Position numbers and translations under genes: made by a program. The notes beneath the pieces were generated by a model. That model did no database searches and was not told the origin of the DNA. It saw nothing but the letters and a program-made list of their open reading frames with translations. Source: Pseudomonas plecoglossicida NBRC 103162 = DSM 15088 (GTDB lineage: Bacteria > Pseudomonadota > Gammaproteobacteria > Pseudomonadales > Pseudomonadaceae). From it: 64,000 nucleotides of DNA. Positions within the stretch are counted from its first letter, which is position 1. Each line of letters opens with the position of its first letter. Shown here in pieces: positions 33,740 through 43,126 of the stretch. The stretch lies in the NCBI RefSeq assembly GCF_000730665.1, contig NZ_BBIV01000006.1:177635-241634 (forward strand), written 5' to 3'.

Positions 33740-33746
33740 GATTGCC

Positions 33747-33831
33747 GGGGCCGCGTTGCGGCCCTAATCGCCGGCAAGCCGGCTCCCACAGGTACCGCGG
33801 CGGGTCTTGTGGGAGCCGGCTTGCCGGCGAT
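33747..33831. repeat. REP pair at the convergent COG4315/ubiA boundary
   Basis: GGGGCCGCGTTGCGGCCC hairpin, then ATCGCCGGCAAGCCGGCTCCCACAGG, spacer, and the inverted copy ending GCCGGCGATG. It lies just before the ubiA stop. Confidence 0.9.
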
Positions 33832-33835
33832 GCAT

Positions 33836-34726
33836 TCAGCGCAGGGCGTAGTCGAGCACCACGCTGATGAAGATCAGCAACCCCGCCCAGTGATTGTGCA
33901 GGAACGCCTTGAAGCACGACTCCCGGTCCAGCTTGCGCGTCGACCAGAACTCCCAGGCAAAGCACAGCACCGCCGCCAGCAGCCCCAGGTGGAACCAGCC
34001 CCCGAGCTCGAAGCGGCTGCCCGCCAGCAGCAGGCAACCCAGCGACAGCAACTGCAGGGTCAGGATGATCACCCGGTCAGCCTCGCCAAACAGGATCGCC
34101 GTCGACTTCACGCCGATCTTCAGGTCATCGTCGCGATCGACCATGGCGTAGTAGGTGTCATAACCCACCGTCCACAGCAGGTTGGCGATGTACAGCAGCC
34201 AGGCGCTGGCCGGCAGTTCGCCGTCGGCGGCAGTGAAAGCCATGGGAATGCCCCACGAATACGCGGCGCCCAGCACCACCTGCGGGTAATAGGTGTAGCG
34301 CTTCATGAACGGGTAGCAGAACGCCAGGGCCACCGCGCCGAACGACAGCCAGACGGTCTGGCTGTTGGTGCACAGCACCAGCAGGAAGCTCACCGCGACC
34401 AGGATGGCGCACAGCGTCAGTGCCTCGCGGGGCCTGACCCGGCCGCTGGCCAACGGCCTGTCGGCAGTGCGTTTGACATGGCCATCGACCTTGCGGTCGG
34501 CGAAGTCGTTGATGCAGCAGCCGGCCGCCCGCATCAGCACCACGCCAAGGCCGAAGATCAGCACGTTGGCCAGCGTCGGCGAGCCTTGCCCGGCGATCCA
34601 CACGGCAGTCAGGGTGGGCCACAGCAACAGGTAGATGCCGATCGGCCGGTCCATGCGGCTGAGCTGGACGAAGTCCCAGGCGCGCGGGTGCACGCGGTTG
34701 AGCGACTTGAGCAGTTGCAGGTACAT
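33836..34726 (-). CDS. ubiA: 4-hydroxybenzoate octaprenyltransferase
   Basis: A 296-residue membrane prenyltransferase of ubiquinone synthesis, which attaches the polyprenyl chain to 4-hydroxybenzoate. Both Asp-rich motifs are present: [20 protein letters not shown] (first, about residues 82-101) and [18 protein letters not shown] (second). Hydrophobic segments agree with the 8-9 TM UbiA fold. Its ATG overlaps the ubiC stop by one base (TGATG), so it is coupled to the enzyme that makes its substrate. Confidence 0.96.
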   Translation of the reverse strand: MYLQLLKSLNRVHPRAWDFVQLSRMDRPIGIYLLLWPTLTAVWIAGQGSPTLANVLIFGLGVVLMRAAGCCINDFADRKVDGHVKRTADRPLASGRVRPREALTLCAILVAVSFLLVLCTNSQTVWLSFGAVALAFCYPFMKRYTYYPQVVLGAAYSWGIPMAFTAADGELPASAWLLYIANLLWTVGYDTYYAMVDRDDDLKIGVKSTAILFGEADRVIILTLQLLSLGCLLLAGSRFELGGWFHLGLLAAVLCFAWEFWSTRKLDRESCFKAFLHNHWAGLLIFISVVLDYALR

Positions 34727-35283
34727 CAGCGGTTTTCCTCCTTGGCCGCTTGCCACAGTGCCGGCAGGAACACCTCGGCCACCAGCAGGTCGAGACCATT
34801 GCGTTCGAAGCGCGAACGCCGCCCCCACAAGCCCTCGTGAGCCACCTCGGACGCAAGCCAGGGCTGTGGATAAGTGCACACCTCGATGGGGTGGCGAATG
34901 AACGCCTGGTCGCAGAATAGCAACTCGCCCAGCGAGCGGCTGCCCAGGGTTTCCAGGTCCAGGCCGCCGCGCTCCAGTGCGCTCCGGCTGGCCACGCTGC
35001 GGGCGAAGACCCAGGGTTGGCCGTGGCCGCGCAAGTACACTTCGCGCACCCAGCCTTCGGCACCGGGGGCGATGCGCAGCGCCTGGCATTCGTCCGCGCG
35101 CAGCGGCTGCCAGCCCTCGAACAGTGGGGCTACGCTGAAGTGGTCGTGGGACAGGCGGGTCAGGCGGCGCGTCAGGGAGCCTTCGTCGAACAGCCAGTCA
35201 AGGGTAGGCTGGTCGATATCGGTCGCCAGCTGTGAATACGGCAGCCACGCGACAGCGGCTGCTTGCGGGGATTCGTACGACAC
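34726..35283 (-). CDS. ubiC: Chorismate lyase
   Basis: A 185-residue cytoplasmic enzyme that turns chorismate into 4-hydroxybenzoate and pyruvate, the first committed step of ubiquinone synthesis. Family segments are present: [17 protein letters not shown] near the N terminus, [19 protein letters not shown] (active-site Arg region) and [10 protein letters not shown], ending in [24 protein letters not shown]. It is the first gene of ubiCA and is divergent from the rubredoxin gene. An isolated exact DnaA-box 9-mer (TGTGGATAA, 34865-34873) lies inside. Confidence 0.94.
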   Translation of the reverse strand: MSYESPQAAAVAWLPYSQLATDIDQPTLDWLFDEGSLTRRLTRLSHDHFSVAPLFEGWQPLRADECQALRIAPGAEGWVREVYLRGHGQPWVFARSVASRSALERGGLDLETLGSRSLGELLFCDQAFIRHPIEVCTYPQPWLASEVAHEGLWGRRSRFERNGLDLLVAEVFLPALWQAAKEENR

Positions 35284-35389
35284 GTCGGTATGCTTTGTTA
35301 CAGCCAGAGAGGCGGCGAGCTTAGCATGATTGCCCCGACTGCTTGCATAATGCCCGCATTACAAAGCCTGAACCGAGGAACAACGACCC

Positions 35390-35557
35390 ATGAAGAAGTG
35401 GCAATGTATTGTCTGTGGCCTGATCTACGACGAGGCCGAAGGCTGGCCTGATGACGGCATCGCCCCGGGCACCCGCTGGGAAGACGTGCCGGAAGACTGG
35501 CTGTGCCCCGACTGCGGCGTGGGCAAGAGCGACTTCGAAATGATCGCCATCGGCTGA
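35390..35557 (+). CDS. Rubredoxin
   Basis: A 55-residue electron carrier with a single iron held by four cysteines in the two CxxC motifs: CIVCG (residues 6-10) and CPDCG (about 39-43). The order [18 protein letters not shown]...[13 protein letters not shown] is the standard rubredoxin pattern. It starts at 35390, following GAGGAA by about 10 bp, and is 34 bp upstream of a rubredoxin reductase on the same strand. The two form an electron-transfer pair that serves oxygenase or peroxide/superoxide-reducing systems; the acceptor is not coded nearby. Confidence 0.97.
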   Translation: MKKWQCIVCGLIYDEAEGWPDDGIAPGTRWEDVPEDWLCPDCGVGKSDFEMIAIG

Positions 35558-35591
35558 TCCCACCCCGTTGCAAGCGAGAGGAAAGCACGAC

Positions 35592-36740
35592 ATGACGTCC
35601 CCTGTGGTAATCATCGGTACTGGCCTGGCGGGCTACAACCTGGCCCGTGAATTTCGCAAGCTCGATGGTGAGACGCCGTTGCTGCTGATCACTGCCGATG
35701 ATGGCCGCTCCTACTCCAAGCCGATGCTCTCCACCGGCTTCGCCAAGCACAAGGACGCCGATGGCCTGTGCATGGCCGAGCCTGGCGCCATGGCCGAGCA
35801 GCTCAAGGCCGAGATTCGCACCCACACCCGCATCAGCGGCATCGACCCGGGCCACAAGCGCCTGTGGATCGGTGAAGAGGCCGTCGAGTATCGCGACCTG
35901 GTGCTGGCCTGGGGCGCGCAGACCGTGCAGGTGCCGGTCGAGGGTGATGGCGCTGACCGGGTATTCCCGATCAATGACCTGGAGGACTACGCGCGTTTCC
36001 GTGCCGCTGCCGCGGGCAAGCAACGCGTGCTGATCCTCGGCGCCGGCCTGATCGGCTGCGAGTTCGCCAATGACATGAGCCTGGGCGGTTTCCAGGTCGA
36101 CGTGGTGGCGCCTTGCGAACAGGTCATGCCGACCCTGCTGCACCCTGCCGCAGCCGCTGCGGTGCAAGCGGGGCTGCAGGGGCTTGGCGTGCGCTTCCAC
36201 CTCGGGCCGGTGCTGACCCGACTGCAACAGGTGGCTGACGGTCTTGAAGCGCACCTGTCCGATGGCAATGTGATCGCCTGTGATCTGGTGGTATCGGCGG
36301 TTGGCCTGCGTCCACGCACGGATCTGGCCGCCGCTGCCGGGTTGCAGACCAACCGAGGCGTGGTCGTTGACCGCCAACTGCGCACGTCTCACGACAATAT
36401 CCATGCGCTGGGCGATTGTGCCGAAGTCGAGGGTATCAACCTGCTGTATGTGATGCCGCTGATGGCCTGCGCCCGTGCCCTGGCCCGGACCCTGACCGGC
36501 AATCCGACGCCGGTCAGCTACGGGCCGATGCCGATCACCGTGAAGACGCCGGCTTGTCCTCTGGTGGTTTCTCCTGCACCTCAGGGCCGAGAAGGCAGCT
36601 GGCAGGTCGAAGGGCAGGGGAGTGACCTGAAAGTGCTCTGCCACGCCGCTGACGGCCAGCTGCTGGGGTATGCCCTGACGGGCAATGCAGTGATGGAAAA
36701 ACTGGCTCTGAATAAGCTGTTACCCGCCCTTATGGCGTAA
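35592..36740 (+). CDS. Rubredoxin-NAD(+) reductase
   Basis: A 382-residue FAD/NADH oxidoreductase. The FAD-binding Rossmann motif [17 protein letters not shown] is at residues 5-21, the NAD-binding motif [17 protein letters not shown] about 147-163, and the second FAD motif [12 protein letters not shown] near 275. It passes electrons from NADH to the rubredoxin coded 34 bp upstream. GAGAGGAAAG precedes the ATG. In alkane degraders the equivalent is AlkT, but this housekeeping pair (next to ubiCA and hupA) occurs in pseudomonads that do not use alkanes. Confidence 0.93.
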   Translation: MTSPVVIIGTGLAGYNLAREFRKLDGETPLLLITADDGRSYSKPMLSTGFAKHKDADGLCMAEPGAMAEQLKAEIRTHTRISGIDPGHKRLWIGEEAVEYRDLVLAWGAQTVQVPVEGDGADRVFPINDLEDYARFRAAAAGKQRVLILGAGLIGCEFANDMSLGGFQVDVVAPCEQVMPTLLHPAAAAAVQAGLQGLGVRFHLGPVLTRLQQVADGLEAHLSDGNVIACDLVVSAVGLRPRTDLAAAAGLQTNRGVVVDRQLRTSHDNIHALGDCAEVEGINLLYVMPLMACARALARTLTGNPTPVSYGPMPITVKTPACPLVVSPAPQGREGSWQVEGQGSDLKVLCHAADGQLLGYALTGNAVMEKLALNKLLPALMA

Positions 36741-36928
36741 ATGGCTGTCGTTCTGTCGGATTTGTCCTGTTGTTGGTCGCACAATGGCCGCGCTGATACT
36801 GGCGCGACCACTGAGGGCGTGCCATTCTCACTTCCGTCTGCCGCAGATTAGAGCCTGCGGTGCCTTGAACGCTGCTTCAATGGCAGCACGGCAATAACAA
36901 CAAGAAATTCCGTCAAAGAGGCTTCACT

Positions 36929-37228
36929 ATGCGCAAACCAGAACTCGCCGCCGTCATCGCCGAAAAGGCCGATCTGACCAAGGAAAAGGCCAACCAGGTG
37001 CTGAACGCGATTCTCGACAGCATCACTGGTGCCCTGGACAAGGACACCGTCACGCTGGTCGGTTTCGGTACCTTTGAAAAACGCCATCGTGGTGCCCGCA
37101 CCGGGAAAAACCCGCAGACTGGCCAGCCAGTGAAGATCAAGGCCAGCAATACCGTCGCCTTCAAGCCAGGCAAGAACCTGCGCGACAGCGTCAATGCGCC
37201 TGCCAAGCCGGCCAAGAAAGGCAAGTGA
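36929..37228 (+). CDS. hupA: DNA-binding protein HU-alpha type
   Basis: A 99-residue HU protein: N-terminal dimerisation helices (RKPELAAVIAEKADLTKEKA), the GFGTFEKRHRGARTGKNPQTG beta arm that carries the DNA-contacting Arg/Pro tip, and IKASNTVAFKPGKNLRDSV. The C terminus is extended by a Lys/Ala/Pro tail. It shapes the nucleoid. GAGG lies about 9 bp upstream of the ATG; a very strong terminator follows. A single gene, as expected for highly expressed HU. Confidence 0.95.
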   Translation: MRKPELAAVIAEKADLTKEKANQVLNAILDSITGALDKDTVTLVGFGTFEKRHRGARTGKNPQTGQPVKIKASNTVAFKPGKNLRDSVNAPAKPAKKGK

Positions 37229-37253
37229 TCGATTCCTGACATCCCCAGTGTCA

Positions 37254-37289
37254 GCACAACGGGCGCCCTTTGGCGCCCGTTGTGCGTTT
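37254..37289 (+). terminator. Rho-independent terminator of hupA
   Basis: A perfect 14-bp stem (37254-37267 with 37272-37285) with a 4-nt loop, followed by GTTTT. It is among the strongest hairpins in the window. Confidence 0.92.
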
Positions 37290-37377
37290 TGCAGGCATCG
37301 TGTGGCGAACTTGCATAAATAGTTCAAGAAAAGGATAAACTGCGCGCTTCAAGTCATATTTCATTCGAGGCGCGTTG

Positions 37378-37755
37378 ATGAAGTTTCGCTTTCTTCTCTG
37401 GGCCATGGGGCTGTTGATGGCCAGGGCCAGTCGTTCCAACCCGGCATTCCAGCAGCAACTCAAGGACAAGGACCTGGTGTTCCAGATGCAGACGCTGGAC
37501 GGCAAGGTTGCCCGGCACTTCATCGTCAGTGGCGAGCGCATCAGCAGCAAAGGCGGCATGCACCCACAGCCGGCCTTTGCCATCGCCTTCAAGGACGCGG
37601 CCTATGGCTTTGCCACGCTGCAGGCGGGCAACAAGCAGCTGGCGTTCATGCAGGGGATTCAGGAGAAGAACATCCAGATCAAGGGCAATCCGGCTTTGGT
37701 GATGTGGTTCCAGGGGTTGATGAAGTACCTGAAGCCCAAGAAGAAGAAAGGCTGA
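37378..37755 (+). CDS. Small SCP2-like domain protein of unknown function
   Basis: A 125-residue protein with a hydrophobic N terminus (FRFLLWAMGLLMARA, possibly an anchor). It is followed by a fold that looks like a sterol-carrier-protein-2-type lipid-binding domain: LVFQMQTLDGKVARHFIVSGERISSKGG, then AFAIAFKDAAYGFATLQAG, then IQIKGNPALVMWFQGLMKYL, and a Lys-rich tail. Homologues have sometimes carried the label 'helicase', for which I see no motif. The start at 37378 is preferred over a TTG one codon earlier. It stands alone between hupA and an HDOD gene. A lipid-related role is inferred only from the fold resemblance. Confidence 0.65.
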   Translation: MKFRFLLWAMGLLMARASRSNPAFQQQLKDKDLVFQMQTLDGKVARHFIVSGERISSKGGMHPQPAFAIAFKDAAYGFATLQAGNKQLAFMQGIQEKNIQIKGNPALVMWFQGLMKYLKPKKKKG

Positions 37756-37762
37756 AATCGTT

Positions 37763-37799
37763 GGGGCTGCTGCGCAGCCCATCGCCGGCAAGCGGCCCC
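37763..37799. repeat. Single (half) REP element
   Basis: GGGGCTGCTGCGCAGCCC hairpin followed by one ATCGCCGGCAAGC REP head running directly into GGCCCC. The second inverted copy is missing. It lies between two convergent genes. Confidence 0.75.
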
Positions 37800-37806
37800 A
37801 GATAGG

Positions 37807-39210
37807 TCAATGCGGTGCGTTGAACTGCGAAGCCAGCTCGCGCAACAAGGTCTCGGCCTCGAGCACCTTGTTCACCACATCCTCTGCCTTCTCCCGGGTG
37901 ATCCCGAGACGTTCCAGCAATTCATCCGGAATCGCCTCCTGCGGCCCCGAGCCAATCCCCCGCGCGCGCAACAAACGGGTCGCCAGGCACACCAGGTTCG
38001 GATACGCGGCGTACTCACCGTCATACGCCGGGTCGTGCTGAAAACGCAGCGCGGTGGACAGTTCCTCGGGCATGTCCCACAGCTTCATCAGCCAGGCGCC
38101 GATCTGTTCGCGGCTGATACCCAGCAAGTGCTGCTCCACGAAGGTGTGGCACAGGTGCGGGTTGACCTCCAGATGCCGGCAGATCAGCGAGAAATGCGGC
38201 GGGAAGACATGTGCCAGTAGCAGGTAACCAAAGTTGTGCAGCAACCCTGCCAGGTAGGTCAGGCCAGCCTCCGGGCGTTCGGCGCGCGGCATGGCGCGGG
38301 TCAGGCCCTCGATGATTGCCGCGGTGTAGATCGACTGTTGCCAATAGGGCGTTGCCTGCTGCGGATGGTCCTTGGGCAGGCTCAGGGTCTTGCCCAGTGC
38401 CAGGCCCAGTGCCAGGTTGATCACCAGGTCGAAGCCCAACACGCGAACGATGGCGTCTTCCACCGAGCGAATCTTGCCGGGCGAGGCATAGTAGGGCGAT
38501 GCTGCCCAGCTGACCACCTGGGCGGCCAGCGCCGGGTCGGTTTCGACCACGCCGGTGATGTCATCGATGGTGGCATTGGGGTCGACGCGCAGCTTGATGA
38601 TCTTCTGCGCGGTGTCGGCCAGCGGCGGGATCTCGATGGTTTCTTCAAGACGTTTCTGGATACGGCGCGCGGTGAACGCCTGGACGGCCTGGGTAATCTC
38701 CCTGGAGTCATCGTCCGGACGGTCGAGGTTGGGGCGAATATCCCTGACCGGTTGGCCGAAGCTGCCGGCGCTGGCCTTGGCCAGCATGCGCTTGAAGTCA
38801 TCACGCTTGATTTCCAGCAACAGGTCCGCTTCGCCGGACTGGATCAACAAGTGTTCGGCTTCGAGCAGCTTGCCTTCGTAAAGGCACGGCGAACTGGTCA
38901 GTGCCGGGATGGCCGGCAGGGCTTTGAGCTGGTGCTTGTCGAGCATCTGCTTGAGGCGTGCGACGGGCACGGCCTTGAGCTTGCGACCGGTCAATTCTTC
39001 CAGGCGACCGAGGTCAAGCAGCTTGCTCTGCGGAAACAGCACCATCAAGGCGCCGATCTCGTCGTCGAGCAGGATCGCCTGCACGCGCGAGGCGGCGGCC
39101 AGCTGCGGATGATCCGGCACCTCGCGATAGGCCACACCCACTTTGTCGAGCAATAGCCGGATGACAGACGGTGCGTGCGGGGTTGCGGTGTCCAGGGCAA
39201 CTTCAGTCAT
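37807..39210 (-). CDS. YbaK-like domain fused to an HDOD domain protein
   Basis: A 467-residue cytoplasmic protein. Residues about 10-160 look like a YbaK/aminoacyl-tRNA deacylase fold (VIRLLLDKVGVAYREVPDHPQLAAASRVQAILLDD..., ...GALMVLFPQSKLLDLGRLEELTGRKL). Residues about 190-420 are an HDOD domain (IPPLADTAQKIIKLRVDPNATIDDI, VETDPALAAQVVSWAASPYY, RALGFDLVINLALGLAL-like VLGFDLVINLALGLALGK, and LLHNFGYLLLAHVFP). HDOD proteins lack a full HD phosphohydrolase site and usually act in signalling. The combination suggests a regulator with an amino acid or tRNA-sensing module. The ATG at 39210 (MTEVALDT) is chosen. It is downstream of recG on the same strand, 78 bp away. Confidence 0.8.
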   Translation of the reverse strand: MTEVALDTATPHAPSVIRLLLDKVGVAYREVPDHPQLAAASRVQAILLDDEIGALMVLFPQSKLLDLGRLEELTGRKLKAVPVARLKQMLDKHQLKALPAIPALTSSPCLYEGKLLEAEHLLIQSGEADLLLEIKRDDFKRMLAKASAGSFGQPVRDIRPNLDRPDDDSREITQAVQAFTARRIQKRLEETIEIPPLADTAQKIIKLRVDPNATIDDITGVVETDPALAAQVVSWAASPYYASPGKIRSVEDAIVRVLGFDLVINLALGLALGKTLSLPKDHPQQATPYWQQSIYTAAIIEGLTRAMPRAERPEAGLTYLAGLLHNFGYLLLAHVFPPHFSLICRHLEVNPHLCHTFVEQHLLGISREQIGAWLMKLWDMPEELSTALRFQHDPAYDGEYAAYPNLVCLATRLLRARGIGSGPQEAIPDELLERLGITREKAEDVVNKVLEAETLLRELASQFNAPH

Positions 39211-39288
39211 GGTCTGTATCCACAAATTCTTTTGAACGCGAAGTATAACCAGCCTGGTCGCAAAGCTGGATCCATTCTGGGACAGGCA

Positions 39289-41367
39289 TCACACCTGGCC
39301 ATATTGCTGGCCGTGACGCAGCCAGCGGTCGAGCAGCGGGCTGATATGTTCCGGCCAGCGTGCCAGCAGGGCTTGGGCGGCGTCGCGCACGGCCGGCAGC
39401 AGGTCGGCGTCGCGCATCAGGTCGGCGACCTTGAACTGTAGCAAGCCAGTCTGGCGGGTTCCGAGCATCTCGCCAGGGCCGCGCAGCTCCAGGTCCTTTT
39501 CGGCGATGATGAAGCCATCGTTGGTTTCGCGCATGATTCCCAGGCGTTCGCGGCCTATCTGCGACAGTGGCGGGTGGTACAGCAGCACACAGTGGCTCAC
39601 TGCGCTGCCTCGGCCCACTCGACCACGCAGCTGGTGCAACTGAGCCAGGCCCAGGCGTTCGGGGTTTTCGATGATCATCAGGCTGGCGTTGGGGACATCC
39701 ACGCCCACCTCGATCACCGTGGTGGCCACCAGCAATTGCAGGTTGCCTTGCTTGAACTCGGCCATTACCGCGGCTTTTTCCGCAGGCTTCATGCGCCCGT
39801 GGATCAGGCCCACGCGCAGCTCGCCCAAGGCACTGCCAAGCTCTTCGAAGGTACTCTCGGCGGCCTGGCAGGTGAGCTCTTCGGATTCTTCGATCAGGGT
39901 GCATACCCAATAGGCCTGGCGACCTTCGGCACAGGCAGCGCGCACCCGCTCGACCACCTCGAAGCGCCGGCTGTCGGCGACCAGCACGGTATTGACCGGC
40001 GTGCGACCGGGCGGCAGTTCATCGAGCACCGAGGTGTCGAGGTCGGCGTAGGCACTCATGGCCAGGGTGCGAGGAATGGGCGTGGCGGTCATGATCAGTT
40101 GGTGCGGGCACAGCTCGCCTGCCACGCCCTTCTTGCGCAAGGCCAGGCGCTGCTGCACGCCGAAGCGGTGCTGTTCATCGATGATCGCCAGGGCCAGGTG
40201 CTTGAACCGGACCTCTTCCTGGAACAGCGCATGGGTGCCCACCACCATCGGTGCACCATTGGCGATCTGCTCCAGAGCGCTGGCGCGGGCCTTGCCCTTG
40301 AGCTTGCCGGCCAGCCAGGCGACCTCGATGCCCAGTGGTTCGAGCCAGCGCTTGAAGGTGATGTAGTGCTGTTCGGCGAGAATCTCGGTGGGCGCCATCA
40401 GCGCCACCTGGTAGCCGGCTTCAAGCGCCTGCAGCGCGGCAAGCGCGGCGACCACGGTCTTGCCGGCACCGACATCGCCCTGTACCAGGCGCATCATCGG
40501 CTCGGCCTGGCTCAGGTCATAGGCAATTTCGTTGGCCACCCGTTGCTGCGCACCGGTCGGTTGAAAACCCAGGTTTGCCAGGTACTGCGCCTGCAGGCGG
40601 CTGGCCTTGGGCAGCACGGGCGCGCGCAAACTGCGCAGGCTTTCGCGCAGGCGCTGCTGCGACAACTGGTGGGTCAGCAGTTCTTCGAAGGCCAGCCGAT
40701 GCTGGGCCCAGTGCTGCCCCTCGGCCAGTTCGTCGAGGTCGGCATCGGCCGGCGGGTTGTGCAGATAACGGATGGCATCGTCCAACGGTGCCAGGTGATA
40801 GTCGCGGGCCAGTTCGTCCGGCAGCCAGTCCGGCAGACTGCGCGGGCCGAGCATGCCCAGGCTCTGCTGGCAAAGCAGGCGCAAGCGCTGCTGGGTGAGC
40901 CCTTCGGTGGACGGATAGATCGGCGTCAGGGTCTGCTCGACGGGAGGCGCTGGCTCGTCGCCATTGAGCGCGCGGTACTCGGGGTGGTAGATCTCCAGGC
41001 CCGAGGCGCCGGGGCGGGCCTCGCCGTAGCAGCGCAGGTGGGTGCCACGCTTGAGGCCCTCCTTCTGCGCATTGCTGAAATGGTAGAAACGCAGGCTCAG
41101 CACGCCGCTGCCATCGCCCAGGCGCACCACCAGGCTGCGGCGCTTGCCCATGGTCACATCGGCGCCGCTGACCACCCCTTCGATGACCGCATCTTGCCCA
41201 GGGCGAAGCTGGCCGATCGGAACCACGCGGGTACGGTCCTGGTAGCGCAGGGGCAGGTGGAACAGCAGGTCCTGCAGATTCTCCAGGCCGACCTTGGCAA
41301 GCTTTTCCGCCATGGCTTCGCCAACGCCCTTGAGCGCGGTGACCGAGACCTTCGACAGCTCACTCAT
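39289..41367 (-). CDS. recG: ATP-dependent DNA helicase RecG
   Basis: A 692-residue superfamily 2 helicase that reverses stalled forks and moves branches. The N-terminal wedge domain (residues 1-200, starting with the HhH-like VTALKGVGEAMAEKLAKVG) is followed by the helicase core. That core has Walker A in LVQGDVGAGKTVVA (about residue 290), the DEQH box in IIDEQHRFGVQQ, motif III MTATPIPRTLA, and motifs V/VI (ATTVIEVGVDVPNA, QLRGRVGRG). Length and motifs are complete. It starts 3 bp after the oxyR stop, so oxyR and recG form one transcription unit, as known in Pseudomonas. Confidence 0.96.
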   Translation of the reverse strand: MSELSKVSVTALKGVGEAMAEKLAKVGLENLQDLLFHLPLRYQDRTRVVPIGQLRPGQDAVIEGVVSGADVTMGKRRSLVVRLGDGSGVLSLRFYHFSNAQKEGLKRGTHLRCYGEARPGASGLEIYHPEYRALNGDEPAPPVEQTLTPIYPSTEGLTQQRLRLLCQQSLGMLGPRSLPDWLPDELARDYHLAPLDDAIRYLHNPPADADLDELAEGQHWAQHRLAFEELLTHQLSQQRLRESLRSLRAPVLPKASRLQAQYLANLGFQPTGAQQRVANEIAYDLSQAEPMMRLVQGDVGAGKTVVAALAALQALEAGYQVALMAPTEILAEQHYITFKRWLEPLGIEVAWLAGKLKGKARASALEQIANGAPMVVGTHALFQEEVRFKHLALAIIDEQHRFGVQQRLALRKKGVAGELCPHQLIMTATPIPRTLAMSAYADLDTSVLDELPPGRTPVNTVLVADSRRFEVVERVRAACAEGRQAYWVCTLIEESEELTCQAAESTFEELGSALGELRVGLIHGRMKPAEKAAVMAEFKQGNLQLLVATTVIEVGVDVPNASLMIIENPERLGLAQLHQLRGRVGRGSAVSHCVLLYHPPLSQIGRERLGIMRETNDGFIIAEKDLELRGPGEMLGTRQTGLLQFKVADLMRDADLLPAVRDAAQALLARWPEHISPLLDRWLRHGQQYGQV

Positions 41368-41370
41368 GGA

Positions 41371-42297
41371 TCAGGCCGGTTGTTCCACGGGCGGCTTGGC
41401 GACCGAGCAGAGACGGATCGAGTCGGCAAGGATCTCGATGGCCTTCGGCCGCGGGAAGCTGGCGCGCCAGGCAATGGCCACGGTACGGAACGGTGCTGGC
41501 GCGGTCAGTGGGCGTACTTCGATCACCCCGGGCGCGTAATGGTGGCTGTGCACCGCAGACAGCGGCAGGATCGACACGCCGAGGCCGGAGGCGACCATGT
41601 GGCGGATGGTTTCCAGCGAGCTGGACTCGACCGTGGTGTGCCGGGCACCTTCACCGCCCTTGTTCAGCGTCGGGCAGGCTTCCAGCACCTGGTCGCGGAA
41701 GCAGTGGCCCTCGCCGAGCAGCAGCAGGCTCTTGTCGTTGAGCATGGCGGTGTCGATGGTCTTCTTCGCGGTCCACGGGTGGTCGGCGGGCATCAAGGCA
41801 CAGAAGGGCTCATCGTACAGCGGCAGGGTCAGTACGTCGGCTTCGTTGAACGGCAGGGCAATGATGACCGCGTCCAGTTCACCGTTGCGCAGTTTTTCGC
41901 GCAGCACATGGGTGAAGTTCTCTTCGATGTACAGCGGCATCTGCGGCGCCACGCGGTGCAGCTGCGGGATCAGGTGCGGGAACAGGTACGGGCCGACGGT
42001 ATAGATGGCACCGACCTTGAGCGGGGCCGTCAGTTGGTTCTTGCCGGCCTGGGCCAGTTCGCGGATGCCTTGGGCCTGCTCGAGCACCTTCTGCGCCTGG
42101 GCGACGATGCTTTCGCCGACCGGGGTCAGCCGTACTGCGCTCTTGCTGCGCTCGAAGATCAGCACACCAAGCTCGTCCTCAAGCTTTTTCACGCCGACCG
42201 ACAGGGTCGGTTGGCTGACATGGCAGCGTTCGGCGGCGTGGCCGAAGTGCTGCTCCTGGGCGAGGGTGACGATATAGCGGAGTTCTGTGAGGGTCAT
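41371..42297 (-). CDS. oxyR: Peroxide-sensing LysR regulator OxyR
   Basis: A 308-residue LysR regulator with an N-terminal HTH (FGHAAERCHVSQPTLSVGVKKLE, about residues 18-40). The redox pair is Cys199 and Cys208 in GEGHCFRDQVLEACPT, the same numbering as in E. coli OxyR, which forms a disulphide on H2O2. It therefore activates catalase and peroxiredoxin genes elsewhere. It heads an operon with recG. The divergent neighbour tonB ends on the same strand upstream, so the gap of 94 bp should contain its promoter, but I could not place one. Confidence 0.96.
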   Translation of the reverse strand: MTLTELRYIVTLAQEQHFGHAAERCHVSQPTLSVGVKKLEDELGVLIFERSKSAVRLTPVGESIVAQAQKVLEQAQGIRELAQAGKNQLTAPLKVGAIYTVGPYLFPHLIPQLHRVAPQMPLYIEENFTHVLREKLRNGELDAVIIALPFNEADVLTLPLYDEPFCALMPADHPWTAKKTIDTAMLNDKSLLLLGEGHCFRDQVLEACPTLNKGGEGARHTTVESSSLETIRHMVASGLGVSILPLSAVHSHHYAPGVIEVRPLTAPAPFRTVAIAWRASFPRPKAIEILADSIRLCSVAKPPVEQPA

Positions 42298-42391
42298 AAC
42301 GTGCGTCCATGAAGTTGCGGGCCCAGCATAGCGGCTGCAATCGATAGACGCACGTTATCAGAGTTGCCGATTTGTGACAGAAACAAAAGTG

Positions 42392-43126
42392 TCAGCGGCG
42401 GTCCAGCGAGTAGACGAACGGAGCCACGACCTCGATCGTGCCATTGTTCAGCAACTCAGGTGGCGGCTTCGGTACCGTGCCTGCCCGACGGATCATCTCC
42501 AGGGTCGCCCGGTCCAGCGCCGCGCTGCCGGAGCCTCCGGCCATCGAGTACGACACCACCTTGCCTTCGGCGTCGACCACGAAGCGCAGGCGGTTGATGC
42601 CCTGTAGGCCACGACGGCGCGCGTCTTCCGGGTAGCGCTTGTACTTCGCCAGGTGACGCAGCAAATCGCTCTGCCAGGTCGGCAAGGCTTTGCTGTTCGA
42701 AGCGATGCTCGGAGCCGGTGCCGCCGACTTCTGCGGTGGCGTGTTGCTTGGCGGCGTGTCCACCACTTCTTCCTTGGCCGGTGGCTCGTCCTTGGGCGGC
42801 TCAGGCTTTTTCTCAGGCTTGGGCGGCTGTGGCTTGGGCTTCGGCTTGGGTGGCTTGGCGATGGCGATCTTCGGTTTCGGCGCTTCCACCAGCTTGGGCA
42901 GCGGCGGTTCCTCGACCGGTGCCGGTGGCTGTGGGGCGGCCTTCGGTGGCGGCGGCGGTGCAGGCTCGGGCAGCGGCGCCAGCTCGACCATCATGGCTGC
43001 CGGGGGCAGCTCGATGGCCTGGGGCACCGACCAGTTGAGCGTCAGCAGCACAGCGACCACGTGCACGCCCAGCACGATCGCCAGGCTGCCACCGTAGCGC
43101 GCCACGTTTGAGCGCGGTTTCGTCAT
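42392..43126 (-). CDS. tonB: TonB energy transducer
   Basis: A 244-residue periplasm-spanning protein. A single N-terminal membrane helix (LAIVLGVHVVAVLLTLNWS) has the His of TonB. Next comes a long Pro/Lys/Glu-rich rod (repeats of PKPKP, KPPKPKPKPQPPKPEKKPEPPK) and the C-terminal domain (LRHLAKYKRYPEDARRRGLQG, then VEVVAPFVY). It delivers energy from ExbB/ExbD to outer-membrane siderophore and other receptors. Its start overlaps the exbD stop in an ATGA, so the three genes are coupled. Confidence 0.94.
   Translation of the reverse strand: MTKPRSNVARYGGSLAIVLGVHVVAVLLTLNWSVPQAIELPPAAMMVELAPLPEPAPPPPPKAAPQPPAPVEEPPLPKLVEAPKPKIAIAKPPKPKPKPQPPKPEKKPEPPKDEPPAKEEVVDTPPSNTPPQKSAAPAPSIASNSKALPTWQSDLLRHLAKYKRYPEDARRRGLQGINRLRFVVDAEGKVVSYSMAGGSGSAALDRATLEMIRRAGTVPKPPPELLNNGTIEVVAPFVYSLDRR

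Noticed and set aside
34865..34873. Exact DnaA box (TGTGGATAA) inside ubiC
   Set aside because: Isolated, with no neighbouring boxes; kept only as a note in the ubiC entry.
37378..37755. Helicase label for the small protein after hupA
   Set aside because: There is no Walker motif or helicase domain in 125 residues; the pattern fits an SCP2-like fold better.
39574..42312. 912-codon open frame antisense to recG and oxyR
   Set aside because: It spans two certain genes on the other strand; its sequence is rich in Gln, Gly, His and Ala as expected from the reverse of GC-rich codons.
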